The notes under the pieces were generated by a model. The model was not told the origin of the DNA. It was given only the letters and a program-made list of their open reading frames with translations, and did not search any database. The translations under genes were made by a program, and so were the position numbers. A DNA stretch of 64,000 bases from Dryomyza anilis (Eukaryota; Arthropoda; Insecta; Diptera; Dryomyzidae), in assembly GCA_951804985.1 (NCBI GenBank), contig OX638130.1:107830040-107894039 (forward strand), read 5' to 3'. The stretch's first letter is position 1. Each line of letters opens with the position of its first letter. Of the stretch, positions 45,228-56,446 are shown piece by piece.

Positions 45228-46244
45228 TCGTCACTATCATGCCAAAGGGGGAATGTGCAATTTTTGACATTTGCGTTTTTTTTATATTTTTTAATGTAGT
45301 TTATCCTCAAGTATACTGTACCAAAATCGCGTGTCATTTTGTTGGATATTTCTAGCCACAAAAGACAAAATCAAAAGGACGTATTTGAAAAATTGAAAAT
45401 CTTGTCATGCCAAAAGGGCGAATCTTTTCATTTTTTTGCTATAACTCTTTAATGGTACAAGATAAAATAGTGGTGTAAAGGCATTTATTGTTTGTTTTCA
45501 AAGCCTCTATCGATTTACATCATTAATTAAAAATATTTTGCCAAACACTAATTTGTCATGTTATTTGCAGGAAATTTTTTTGGCAAAATATTTGTAATTA
45601 AAAATGCAGATCGATAGGTGATTTGAAAACAAACAACAATTGCCTTTACATCACTATTTTATCTTGTACCAATAAAGAGTTATAGCAAAACAACAAAAAG
45701 ATTCGCCCTTTTGGCATGACAAGTTTTCAATTTTAACAATTTCTTCGTTTTTTTTCTATAATTTTTTATTGGTGCCAGATAAAATAGTGGTGTAAAGGTA
45801 TTAATTATTTGTTTTTAAAGCACCTATCGATTGGCATCATTATTTAAAAATATTTTTTGCAAACATTTTTCCCTGCAAATAAATGGCAAATTAATGTTTG
45901 ACAAAATATTTTTAATTAATGATGCCAATAGATGGTGCTTTAAAATCAAACAATAAATGCCTATTTTATCTTGCGCTAATAAAAAGTTATAGTATAAAAA
46001 ACAAAAATATTTGCGATTTGATCTGGATATAGCCTCACAAAATCCGTATTTATAATTCAGTAGGTTGTCCAAATCTATAGATATTGTTCATACGTTATAA
46101 TAATTGACGAATAAACCAAAATAACAGAAAAAATTAAAAAAAAATATAAGTTTTGCTAATTTTAAAGCACTTCAAACTTTAAAATTTGATTTCCCAACAT
46201 TTTTAAAAATGCACATTCGCCCCTTTGGCATGACAGTGACGATA
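45228..46244. mobile_element. TGCCAAAAGGGCGAA palindromic MITE family, copy 4
   Basis: A complete-looking copy. The left terminus is ATATCGTCACTATCATGCCA and the right terminus is TGGCATGACAGTGACGATAT. It contains at least two internal inverted modules: TGGTGTAAAGGCATTTATTG with its partner, and the TTCGCCCTTTTGGCATGACA word. About 1.0 kb, with no open frame of note. Confidence 0.75.
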
Positions 46245-47001
46245 TTTACTTTTTATAAATGTATTTAAAAAACATCTTTTGTTACTTTGTAGTTTTTTTG
46301 ACATTTTCTACCATTTTTCGGCAACAAAATAATTTCGCCATATTATGTTTCGACATTTTTCGTTTTCGACATTTTTATTTTTCAAAATTTTTTTCGACAT
46401 TTTTTGCGAAATTTTTTTGAAATTTTTTGCGCCATTTTTAGGTTACGTAATTTTTATTTTCTACATTTTAGTCTTTGGTATTTTTAATTTCGATATTTTA
46501 AATTTCCTCTTTTCGTACCAGACACCAAAAATGCGACATATAAAAATATAGACGAAAGTATTTTTACAAATCTTTCGTAAAAGACACGAAAACTGTGTTT
46601 AAAAAACAAAATAGATTATTTAATGAATATTTGGATATCCCAGTTGCTAAGACTGCTTCTTTTTTTGATGAAAACAGTTTCATATTTTTAAAAATGGTTT
46701 ACGAAAGTTTTTTATTTTATTTTGTACATTCGTAAAATGTATAACTCATAATTTTTACCAAATAACATTCGTAAAATATATTATTCTTTCGTAAAAAAAA
46801 TTTAATATAAAAACAATTTAAAGAAAATTTCTTAATTTAAACGAAATATTTGTAATTTGTTGTTATCGTATAGAATATTTTGTAAAAAAAAGATATTACA
46901 AATGTTTCGTGTATTTTAAGAAAAGAAAAATTACGAAAAATATTTCGTAAAATTTCCTAGAAACTATTTTGAGTGTGGCAGTCTTCGGATACTACTCAGT
47001 A
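46245..47001. other. Intergenic, simple sequence, no gene
   Basis: From 46360 to 46520 a degenerate CGACATTTTT/TTCGAAATTTT tract dominates, and TTCGTAAAA words recur to about 46950. No gene. Confidence 0.5.
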
Positions 47002-47225
47002 TACACCCAAAAGAAAATACTATATAAGTTAAAGTTTTTTACTTTTAAAAATAGTCAATAGGATACATTATTATTTTAATCGGAAAATACCATTAAATTC
47101 TAGAAAATACCATGACATTGCCATTGATTTTATATGAAAAGATTTATTTTTTGTATACTATTAAATCAATAATTGTCCTATTGACCAATTTTAATTGGAT
47201 TTGAGGCATTTTTTTTCTGGGTGTA
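47002..47225. mobile_element. MITE family with CTACACCCAG ends, copy 2
   Basis: The left end TACACCCAAAAGAAAATACT and right end TTTTTTTTCTGGGTGTA are inverted. The interior follows 19553-19776 closely, including GAAAATACCATGACATTGCC. Confidence 0.75.
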
Positions 47226-48397
47226 GCATACTGAATCACTACACGAATAGAAAAAGACTTGGTTGTCGTGATTGTTACTGGGTGACAACGAATTTATAAA
47301 TAATAGCATTAGTTTTATTATATGTATGTTTGGCATTACGAAATAACAATTAAATACTATTAGACTCAGTAACACTCACAGTAATGTTCTTATCATATAA
47401 TTCATAACGTCTTATTGGTGGATGAATGTGTTAAGTACCGTCAATCACCAGATCGTGGCTGTTTGTGAATTCTATCCTATTAATCCGTAATTCACTGAGC
47501 CCAAAAAAGCACAACAGATGAAAATAAAATTATTAAGCATACATAAAAAATGTGTAATAAAATAAATAAAAAATAATTTAAGTTTATAATTATATAATAT
47601 AAATAAAAAAATGTAAGTTAAAAAAAAGTGGAAATAATTAATGTTGTTTAAAAAAATTATTAGCACTAAATTTAATTTTTTGGATTTAAATGATCATCAA
47701 TATGTTTACATGTAAATAAAATATTTTTCACATTCAAACATATATATATATTTGCAAGAACGCCTAAAAGTATTCATTCTGAACATAAATATGTTTGAAC
47801 AAAATCAATAATGTTTTGAAATGCAATAATACTTTTGCATGCATAAAGCTCCAAAGATATATGTAATCCAAGCATAATTATGTTTGGGAGAGCCCTTTTT
47901 TTTGCAGCGTGTAAACGGAATTAATCACATGAGCACATGTTAAACATGCACGCAGGGAAAAATGTAATTGGATATGTTTGAACTCAAATATAATCTGTTT
48001 TTAAAAATCAATAAATACGTTTGCAATATTGTTCAAAATATAATATATTCACAATTTTAATAAATTAGTTTAGATGTAACTATAATATGTAATATGTGAA
48101 CATAATTATTTAAGCCATAAACATATTATATTTGCAGCTTCATTATACCATAAATATGTTTGCATAAAATATATATAATATGTTTCGATATAAATATAAA
48201 TTATATTTGCATAAATTCTATATATATCGTTGTCTCTTTTTCACTCATATAATATTTGCATTCGAGTGAAATAGTTAAAATTGAGAGCACAATGAGTAAT
48301 GTTTTTATGGTTTCTTTTTATTTGCTGTGTCAGTTAAATAGTTGAGTGCAACGTGAGTGGTTGTCATCGCCGTGGCGCACCGTCTTAAATAAGTAAG
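47226..48397. other. Intergenic with MITE remnant (47690-47915), no gene
   Basis: 47690-47915 ends in AATTATGTTTGGGAGAGCCC and TTTTTTTTGCAGCGTGTA, a third copy of the ACACGCTGCAAAAA-ended MITE. 47940-48230 is a series of ATATATTTG/AAACATATT words, possibly an older copy. No coding region. Confidence 0.5.
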
Positions 48398-48725
48398 TAT
48401 AAAAAGTGTTTGTAGCGGCGGTAGCTCAGTGTTTAGTGCGTTGGAATGCGAGCCGAAAGGTCCCCGGTTCAAGCCTGGACTGGGGCTAACAACATCTTTT
48501 CATAGAAACATTTTTCTATACCACGCTACTTCTCGTCAGTAAGTGGCAAACCTACGATAGTAAAACATTGCCTATGAAAAGCTCTCACCCGACGTTCGGA
48601 TTCGGCAATAAACTGTAGGTCCCACCACTTTGAGTACAAATATAACACGCAGAGCTCAAAATGGTGAGAGAGCTCGGCCGAAGTTCTATACAGGACTGTA
48701 GTGCCAAACTATTATAAAAAGTGTT
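48398..48725 (+). mobile_element. tRNA-headed SINE, copy 3 with target duplications
   Basis: The SINE body runs from 48411 to 48712 and is flanked by the 13-bp direct repeat TATAAAAAGTGTT at 48398-48410 and 48713-48725. Head, body and tail are complete; the tail has only one ATT. The exact target duplications prove insertion as a unit and set the true ends of the SINE. Confidence 0.9.
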
Positions 48726-49244
48726 AAAAAATAATGAATTTGAGTGAAAAACAATAAAAATATGTGTTATGTTTAATAAATAAGTAAAAAGTTAAAAATG
48801 TCCGTATATGAAGACAGAAGAAAAAAAAGTCTAAAAGTCATTGCACTACAATTAAACTTATATTTGCAATTTAAACTGCAAAGTAAATTATTTTTGCGAA
48901 AGAAAGGACGCGTTTTTGTGTGTATAATAATAGTTACATCTCATAAGCCAAACATAATTTGCTTTGCAAATCAATTTGCGAATAATTTTTTATTTGGAGA
49001 TTAAACTATTTGCTTTATTTTTTTTATTTCTTGCTCCATATATAATTAAAAAATATTTTTTGCTTGTGCAGATGTACTGGATAATGGCTTCAACATCTAG
49101 ATCAAGCACGACAAGGCTGGAGCACTTTATGCTGAAGATGGCGCAATACATATGATTCTTTGTTTCAAATATAATTAAGTTAATTGTATTTAGATCCAAA
49201 TAAATAAAATGTTTAACCCAAACAAAACTTTTAATTGCATATAG
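48726..49244. other. Intergenic, nothing recognised
   Basis: AT-rich, with no gene supported. Confidence 0.4.
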
Positions 49245-49400
49245 GTGAATTTTATTGTGGTGAGTTTTAGTGTGGTGAATTTGAGTGTGGTGAATTTTAT
49301 TGTGGTGAGTTTTAGTGTGGTGAGTTTAAGTGTGGTGAATTTTATTGTGGTGAATTTTATTGTGGTTAATTTAAGTGTGGTTGATTTTGTTTTTGTGTTT
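49245..49400 (+). repeat. GTGGTGAATTT minisatellite
   Basis: About nine tandem units of 15 or 16 bp such as TGTGGTGAATTTTAT and TGTGGTGAGTTTTAG. Confidence 0.85.
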
Positions 49401-49700
49401 TGCTTTTGTGTTTTTGCTTTTATTTTTAGGTTTTTGTTGTTTTTTGTTGTTCGTTTTTTGATGTATCTTTGCTTTTGTTTTTGCTTTTTTTTGTGTTTCT
49501 GCTTTTGATCTTTTTATTTGCTTTTAATTTTGTTTTTCCATCCTTTTTTATTTTTCTGTTGTTTTTGAGTTACTGCTTAAGTATTGTGCTTTTACTTTTG
49601 TTTTTGTGTTTGATTTTTGCTTTTGTGTTTTTGCTTTTGTATTTTTTTTTTGTTTTGAGTTTTTTGTTTCATCTTCTTAGCTTGTGTACTTATGTGCCGA
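49401..49700 (+). repeat. TTTTGCTTTTGTGTTT low-complexity tract
   Basis: A degenerate T/G-rich run of TTTTGCTTTTGTTTTTGTG-type words. Open frames across it are composition artefacts. Confidence 0.8.
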
Positions 49701-49719
49701 GTTATGTCGTTTTGAAAGT

Positions 49720-49915
49720 TTAGGTTGTATGGGAGGTGCCACGCCCCTTTGTCCAATCCCGCCCATATATAGCCCATGACACCCTCCGGACTCCATAGTA
49801 TCCTGGTGCAAAATTTCAGGTAAATCGGTTCAGCGGTTTAGACGTGATGCTGGAACAAACAGACAGACAGACAGACAGACGGACCAAGAGTTTTATATAT
49901 ATAGATAGATAACGG
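49720..49915 (+). mobile_element. Transposon 3' tail with GACA tract
   Basis: Contains CGGTTCAGCGGTTTAGACGT followed by CAGACAGACAGACAGACGGA and a TATATATAGATAGATA end. This combination is typical of 3' tails of dispersed insect elements. The family is not assigned. Confidence 0.5.
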
Positions 49916-50149
49916 GTCATATTAATAAAAATAGACTTATACAAAATTGAAGCAAATGCTACGAATTGTCAAAATGTTCCGCATTTCCTTCAATTTTAAT
50001 GCTAAAAACCATTTGCTCATCTTCGTATATATAAAATTTTAAATTGGTAGGTATTAATAAAAACGTTAAACTGACAATATACCTTAAAAATTGTGAAATA
50101 CATTAAAAAATATATTCTAAAAAATGTAATTTGCTAATAAGTAAATACT

Positions 50150-50483
50150 TTTTTTTATAAATATGACCCAACATACAAGAACTACTTGAGAACTGAGTAC
50201 GAACAAAAAAATAAATATTTTGATTGGAATTTGGTTCAATATGAAGTAACATGTGTTGTATTTTATGTTCTTGTTTATTAATATGATGAAACGTATTCTT
50301 CGCATACAGTTTATCATATTGAAGAACACTTTTTCAACAGTTACCAAGCGTTCATCATATTTATGATAGTATTCATAACATTGATGTCGTTAGTCTTTAA
50401 TATTATGAATGGCTTTTCAGTACAATGAATCATGGTTTGAAGAACGGAATTCATCAATATGATGTACATTTTTTTCTGTGATC
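50150..50483. mobile_element. TATGATGAA palindromic MITE, partial copy
   Basis: It carries AATATGATGAAACGTATTCT, GTTCATCATATTTATGATAG, and the end ATTCATCAATATGATGTACA plus TTTTTTTCTGTG. Its right half closely follows the copies at 22980-23235 and 23455-23697. Confidence 0.6.
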
Positions 50484-50715
50484 AATGTGATGTTTTTTGT
50501 TTTTTCTATACCGTATATATTTGAAATTATGTATTGGACCTTATGTTGTGGCTTGTTTGTTTTTCGTCAATAATATAAAAATACATATTGATGCTAATAA
50601 GATATTAATCTTAACAAAAAGAAAACATTTGAAATTAAAACTCATTTTAGGTAGTTAATTTAAACGTCAATATTAATAAAAAAAAATTACAGTTTGTGGA
50701 ATATTGAACATTGCT

Positions 50716-51763
50716 TTAGTCAGTTTTTATGTGACTCTCGTAGTCGATTTCTTCATCCAGTGCACAGAGATTTGTATAGTAATCGTTAGTGTTGACGCAA
50801 TCTTCTGCAGGATGACCAGGTGTATATGTTCTTCGTCCAGCAATATTATTCGTGGCATAGTTGCAGATTAATGTCAGCGCATTCATTTCGTTTATCGTAT
50901 ATGAAGTGACCGCACATCCTATATGAGTTGATAACTCATTAATGGCCAAAGTAAAGTGACCAATAAGACTGCAATACATTAAATTGAAAGAGTTCAAAGA
51001 GTTAGAAAATACTAAAATACCTAATGGATATATTCCCTATTAGAAAATACATGATAATGACCAGATCATATATTACATGTAACCGATCGTTTCATGATAA
51101 GATTACATAAAAAAAGTTGCTTGACCTTGGTACAATTTGTACTAGGGATGTATTAAAACACTTACGGATCCGTATTTGATTCTGGATATTCGGCGATATT
51201 TTCATCGGTAGCATTATCGAATTCCTTAAACCAGCGTTCCAGACGATTCACAATAAAACTATCTAATGTCTTTGGAATTATTTTATCTTCATAGAGCATG
51301 CCGGCAGTATTCTGACCGGAGTGTTTGAATTTATCGGTACTGTGACACAATTCCACCGTCAAATTGCATTTAAATGCGTACATGAAGGCAAATTCACTCA
51401 GTTCGTCATCCCATTGCATGGTCGCCATCTTGGTAGCCGGTTTCAATTGTTTAGTGCCGCCGGCAATTTCATTTCTCTTCTCATTATGCATATTTAAAAT
51501 GGTATTCTTTAGGTTACCTAGCGGCAAAAATTTCACATCCGGTGGACACGATTTTGCAGGTGGCTACATTTTTATGAGCTTGTTAGACAAAACGGTTTGA
51601 TTGATGATTATGTTATTATACTCACCCCTTGGTAACCACATGCGATGTGGTGTTGATTACAAAAATCAAAATTACAATAATCAATCGGGACATATTTATA
51701 TGCCAGAACTGTCATTGAGTTGGTCACCAGAAGCAAGAGACTGACTAATTGTGTTCGTGTCAT
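50716..51763 (-). CDS. Antigen-5-related CAP protein, gene 10 (3 exons, 262 aa)
   Basis: Exons are 51626-51763, 51166-51563 and 50716-50968; intron phases are 0 and 2. Residues 1-21 form the signal peptide, then YKYVPIDYCNFDFCNQHHIA and CGYQG. The core has NMHNEKRNEIAGG (His72), MATMQWDDELSEFAFMYAF, SGQNTAGMLYED and LIGHFTLAI (His183). The C-terminus has HIGCAVTSY, CNYATNNIAGRRTY and YTNLCALDEE. Both cavity histidines are kept. Intron 2 is 197 bp. No disruption of the frame; probably active. A start further upstream is excluded because no in-frame ATG precedes it before the TATA box. Confidence 0.93.
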
Positions 51764-51807
51764 TTTTAAGCTTTACTAAAACGAAATTGTACATCTTTGA
51801 AATATGG

Positions 51808-51815
51808 TATTTATA
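51808..51815 (-). promoter_or_regulatory. Putative TATA box of CAP gene 10
   Basis: Minus-strand TATAAATA starts at 51815, 52 bp before the start codon. Confidence 0.6.
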
Positions 51816-52124
51816 GCAATCACGTAACTCGAATTCGTGTTGGTCACGGCGTAATTTTTGTTGTGAGACAAATTAACACGTGTAATATAGCTTAGTTGGA
51901 AAATGTCTTGCTTTGAATAGTATTATCGATGCTATGGTACTCTACAAATCAATCAATAGCATTGTACATTTCTTTAAGGACTTTGTAGATTTAAGGGAAT
52001 TAATTACAACATATAATACCAATAAATGGGACTGCTCTAAAATGTGGTCATTCGTTTCGATATCATTACAAAATCAACACAAAATGCAGGAAGATTCATA
52101 TGATATCAGACGCATTCTCATAAT

Positions 52125-52380
52125 AATAATCACCATTTTGAGCTGTCCGTGTTATACTCAAAGTGGTGGGACCTACAGTTTATTGCCGAATCCAAACGAC
52201 GGGTGAGAGCTTTTCATAGACATTGTTTTACTCTCGTAGGTTTGCCATTTACTGCCGAGAGGTAGAGTCGCAGTCGTTGGGGATCGAACCGCGGACCTTT
52301 CGGATCGCAGTCGAATGCACCATCGACTTTTCACTCGTAGTCCAACGCACTAACCAGACGAGCTACCGACACATTCTCAT
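52125..52380 (-). mobile_element. tRNA-headed SINE with a variant head, copy 6
   Basis: On the minus strand the body (CTCTCGGCAGTAAATGGCAA to AAACTGTAGGTCCCACCACT) is that of the SINE family. The head differs: GTGTCGGTAGCTCGTCTGGT, an extra block of about 30 bases, and GGTTCGATCCC instead of GGTTCAAGCC. The tail ends GGTGATTATTATTAT. It is a separate subfamily or a head swap. Confidence 0.75.
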
Positions 52381-52532
52381 AGCGATATCAAATTGCATCT
52401 ACATGAAAAGTAGATATCGGTTCTGTCGGTGATTTCTCGGTACAAGGCATTTTACTTAATTGGATCGATTTTGAAAGAATAATTTGAAAAATATTGCGAT
52501 ATCAATGTGACAAATGTAATCAAAAATTTCTC

Positions 52533-54057
52533 TACACAGAAAAAAAAATCATAAATATTATAAATTTTTCTATCAACTCCCCAGATTCATCATATTGATA
52601 CCATCGCTCATTAAATGACATATTGATGAATGCATTGATGAATATATACATGAACTTATTCATACCAGGAAATGTCATCAATGATTCCTCAATGAATGTC
52701 AGGTCAGAAACATCGATGACCGATAGATATTTTCATACAAATGTCCACTGATTCCTGCATGATGTAGCATTAACGATGTCATGCCCGTCATTCATCAATG
52801 AAGTCACAAATGATTGTCATACATATATGTTTTTTTTTTTAAATATATTTTTTTTATTATTATTTTTTTTTTGATTTATATTTTTTAATGTATATATTTT
52901 TTTTAATTATCTTATTTTATTTATTATTTGAATTTTATTATTTTATTCTGTTCTGACATTTATTATTCTCATTCTGACATTAGCAAGTATGTGTACTTGC
53001 TAATGTCAATATTGTACTTCACTAACGGTTATCATCTATCATCATTACTACATCTTATTATCTCGCTTTTATAAAAATTAGTCCCTCAATTTGTACCTAT
53101 GAATTACATGGCAGGGTGACATCGAACGAAAATTTTCAGTTTTACGCGTAAATGCTGCCCCTAGACGTATGCATTTCACATTGTATTTCACTACGTAAAT
53201 GTTGCATACTTTTAGGGACATGTGACGTGAATGTTAATTTTCATCAATGACGTCATCAATAACATTTCATCAATGACAGATTTTCACAATGTCATTGATA
53301 TATGTATATATGACATATGGTGTATGACGTCTTTAATGCAATGTCATTTATGAAATTGTTGTAGACATATTCATCAATGAAAAATTTTCTAATGTCCTCG
53401 ATTCATCATTGATGACCTTGTCATCAATTTTCCAATATCCTCGATTCAGCATTGATGCCCTGAATCAATCATAGTAGCCGCGGTAGCTCAGTGGTTAATG
53501 TGTTGGACTGCGAGTCGAAAAGTCCCCTGTTCAACCCTGGACTGGCGCTAACAACATCTTTTCATAGAAAAGGACTGTAGTGCCAAACTATTATTATTAT
53601 TTTTGAATCAATCATATTCTCCGAAAAAAATGTACATCATATTGATGAATTCCGTTATTCAAACCATGATTCATTGTATTGAAGAACCATTCATAATATT
53701 TATGACTAACGTCATCTACATGTTTTTTTTTCGTTCAAAAAAAAATTTTTTTTAAAATTTTTTTGTTTGAAATAAATTTTTTTTTTACAAATTTTTTTGT
53801 AATTTTTTTTTTTGGACAACATTTTTTTTTTGTCCGAATTCTTTTTTTCCGGTAACTTTTTTACTGTTATTTTTTAAATAACATTTTTTCAACACTTTTT
53901 TTTAATTATTTTATAATTTTTATTTTATAATGAATGAATTCATTAATATGTCTTTTAATGAACGGTGGTATCAATATGATGAATCTGGTAGTTGGTGAAA
54001 AAATTCATAATATTTAAGAATAAATTCATCATATTGAAGAATTTCTTTTTCTGTGTT
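52533..54057. mobile_element. TATGATGAA palindromic MITE, long copy with a SINE inside
   Basis: The left end CACAGAAAAAAAAATCATAA and the right end GAAGAATTTCTTTTTCTGTG form inverted repeats. The arms carry CCAGATTCATCATATTGATA and TATCAATATGATGAATCTGG. The interior is a series of CATTGATGAATG and ATGTCATTGAT words. A SINE (53474-53603) has inserted near 53461. No coding sequence. Confidence 0.65.
53461..53616 (+). mobile_element. tRNA-headed SINE, copy 4 with internal deletion
   Basis: The element runs from 53474 to 53603, flanked by the 13-bp duplication TGAATCAATCATA (53461-53473 and 53604-53616). The tRNA-like head is joined directly to the GGACTGTAGTGCCAAACTAT tail, so the central body of about 170 bp is missing. 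The exact duplications show it inserted in this short form. Confidence 0.88.
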
Positions 54058-55208
54058 GGTAAAGAATAGTTCGGGGTAGAATTGTCTGTAAATAAATTAT
54101 TCGGGAAATAAATAAATATTTCAGAAAATTGTATTCGAGTTTTTGTGTTTATGTGAAACAGATCTGGTTTGTATAATTCCGTATTATAATTTCGTATTAT
54201 ACATCTCTGTAACTACAAACATCATTTAAAAACTATGGTCACGGTTGTATTAAATTGATTAATATTTCATTACGGCCCAATTTTTTTTTTTTGTGGAATT
54301 TGTATTCTTTGTTATGCATTAATGACTAATATGACGAATTTGTTTGTATACATAATTGCATTATACGCTTCGATATGATTATATAAATGAATCGAAATAT
54401 GTTAATTTATTTTAAGGTTATAAAATGTATTTGATTTTTACAATAAGCTGTTATTTGAGATTATATAATTAAAAATACAATTTTTTTTTAATACAGAGTA
54501 TTTTAACAAAATTATAACAATTATAATATATAAGATTTTCTTATAACATTTAACATTTTCAATATTAAATATGAGAGAAAACCTACTAGCGGTAATGCCA
54601 GCTAACAATCGAAACTGTATTGTAATTTCAATTCGATCGAATTGAAAAGACAATTTTCAAAACTTACCACATTTTTTTAAACGAATTCATATAGTTCAAA
54701 ACAAAACTGAACAAACTCAATATACTTGTGGTAGTTCAAAAATTTGAAATCAATCGAACAGAAGAATCAAATAGAAAAATAATAAGAATCAAATAGAAAA
54801 AATAATAAAAAGCATACAAAAAAACTAAAAACGAGTGTACCAAAATTTTGGATTTAACATTTTATTTATTAAAACTACAATAAATATAGCAAACATAGAA
54901 AAAGTTTTCAAAACTATAACATTAAACTTGAAAAATGAATCAACAAATTATGAAATTTATCATAATTACGAATCATGCGTTATACTAATATTCATATTTT
55001 GAACATTTGTCTAATGTAATACAAGACAAAATGACAGACAGAATTTAGTCTATATAGATAATATAAATTTACAATAAAAGTAAATCTTTAGTTTTTAGTT
55101 TTAGTTTTATTTATTATTGCTCGATGTGATATAATAAATTTAATAAAATATTAATATAATTCAGCATCAAATGTTCCCATCGTCAAACAAACAAAGAAAC
55201 ATCAGTCA
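54058..55208. other. Intergenic, no gene
   Basis: AT-rich. Minus-strand AATAAA for gene 11 may be at 55106-55111, about 98 bp past the stop. No other gene seen. Confidence 0.45.
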
Positions 55209-56392
55209 TTATTCGATAAGATTTGGATCAATATGTTCCTCAATCGAACATAGATTAGGATAATCCGGATTCATATCATTGCAGCCACTACCAGGAACAG
55301 GGCCTGATTTATAGGTGCTTTTATTTTTGAAATTGTTGGTAGCATAGTTGCAAATAAGTACAACAACAGTTTTTCCAGATCTCTCGAATTGTGCCATGCC
55401 GCACCCAACATGTGTGTTTCTGTCATTGATAATAAGTGTGAAGTGTCCTACTTTCCTAAAAAAGAAAACGTTTTAAAAAACATGTTTTAAAAGTAAAAAA
55501 AAAGTTAAAATTGAACTTTATACAACAGCCACAATTAAATATGTTCTCTGCAAACATTTATATGATATATGCAATGAATTTCATTATTTAATTGCTAAAT
55601 TGTTTACCAATTTTACATAATTTGTGCAGTACCATTAATGATCTCCACAAACATTTAAAATAACTTAACAAACTTGTGGCAATTACATTATTAAACACAA
55701 ACATATTTTGTTTGCTGTAAACATATTTTGCACTATTTTCAGTTACATATTTTGTAAATTTGTAAAAGCCACTAAACATGAAATATTTTTACTATTTAAA
55801 TATATTATGTTATTTTAAACTTACGAGTCCGAAAAACTTTTAATTGTATCCATGGTGGCGGTAGCATTCTGAAGATACCATGCTTTAGTTTTGTCAATAA
55901 CTGATTTCGCATTGATACCGGATGGATCTCCGCTAAAGGACAAGGCAAAATTGTTCTGTCCACTGTATTGAAAAGCATCCGTCGGATGGCACTTGTCATA
56001 GGCGGAATCACACTTTAATGCCTGCATTACCGCCAATTCGGCCAGTGCTGAATCCCATCTCAGTGTGGGCATACGTATCGCTGGCGTAAATTGTGCGATA
56101 CCACCGGCTACAGTGTTTCTCTGCTGATTATGCATATCGAGAATGTAATCGATCAAGTAACCGATCGGCATATATTTTGCTGGTTTGGAACATTTCGTGG
56201 GTTTCTGTAGATATTAAATATGTTTATTGAATATTGAATGCTTTCATTTAGAAGATGACTCACATCGTAGTAGTTGCAGGCCAAGTGTTTGTCACCACAT
56301 TTGAATGCGCAGTAGTTTGTTGAGTTCACCACAACCGCCAACAAGGTCATTAGGACCAACGGCAGAAAACTTGAAAATTTTATACCAATCAT
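55209..56392 (-). CDS. Antigen-5-related CAP protein, gene 11 (3 exons, 251 aa)
   Basis: Exons are 56264-56392, 55825-56204 and 55209-55455; intron phases are 0 and 2. The start is chosen at 56392 (MIGIKFSS). An in-frame ATG at 56422 lies only 24 bp from the TATA box and would be at or before the transcription start, whereas 56392 gives the 54-bp spacing usual in this cluster. Residues 1-23 form the signal peptide, then NYCAFKCGDKHLACNYYD. The core has DMHNQQRNTVAGG (His68), MPTLRWDSALAELAVM, SGQNNFALSFSG and KVGHFTLII (His174). The C-terminus has HVGCGMAQF, CNYATNN and YPNLCSIEE. Exon 2 is shorter than in relatives by about 5 codons. Intron 2 (369 bp) contains AAACATATTT words like those of the ACACGCTGC MITE. 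Confidence 0.93.
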
Positions 56393-56437
56393 ATTGAAAC
56401 TACTATAATTTACAAGAGACATCAGAATAGTGTTCGG

Positions 56438-56446
56438 CTATTTATA
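56438..56446 (-). promoter_or_regulatory. Putative TATA box of CAP gene 11
   Basis: Minus-strand TATAAATAG starts at 56446, 54 bp before the preferred start codon at 56392. It decides between two in-frame ATGs. Confidence 0.65.

Noticed and set aside
49245..49723. Overlapping plus-strand frames rich in Val, Phe and Leu
   Set aside because: They arise from a minisatellite and a T/G-rich simple tract.
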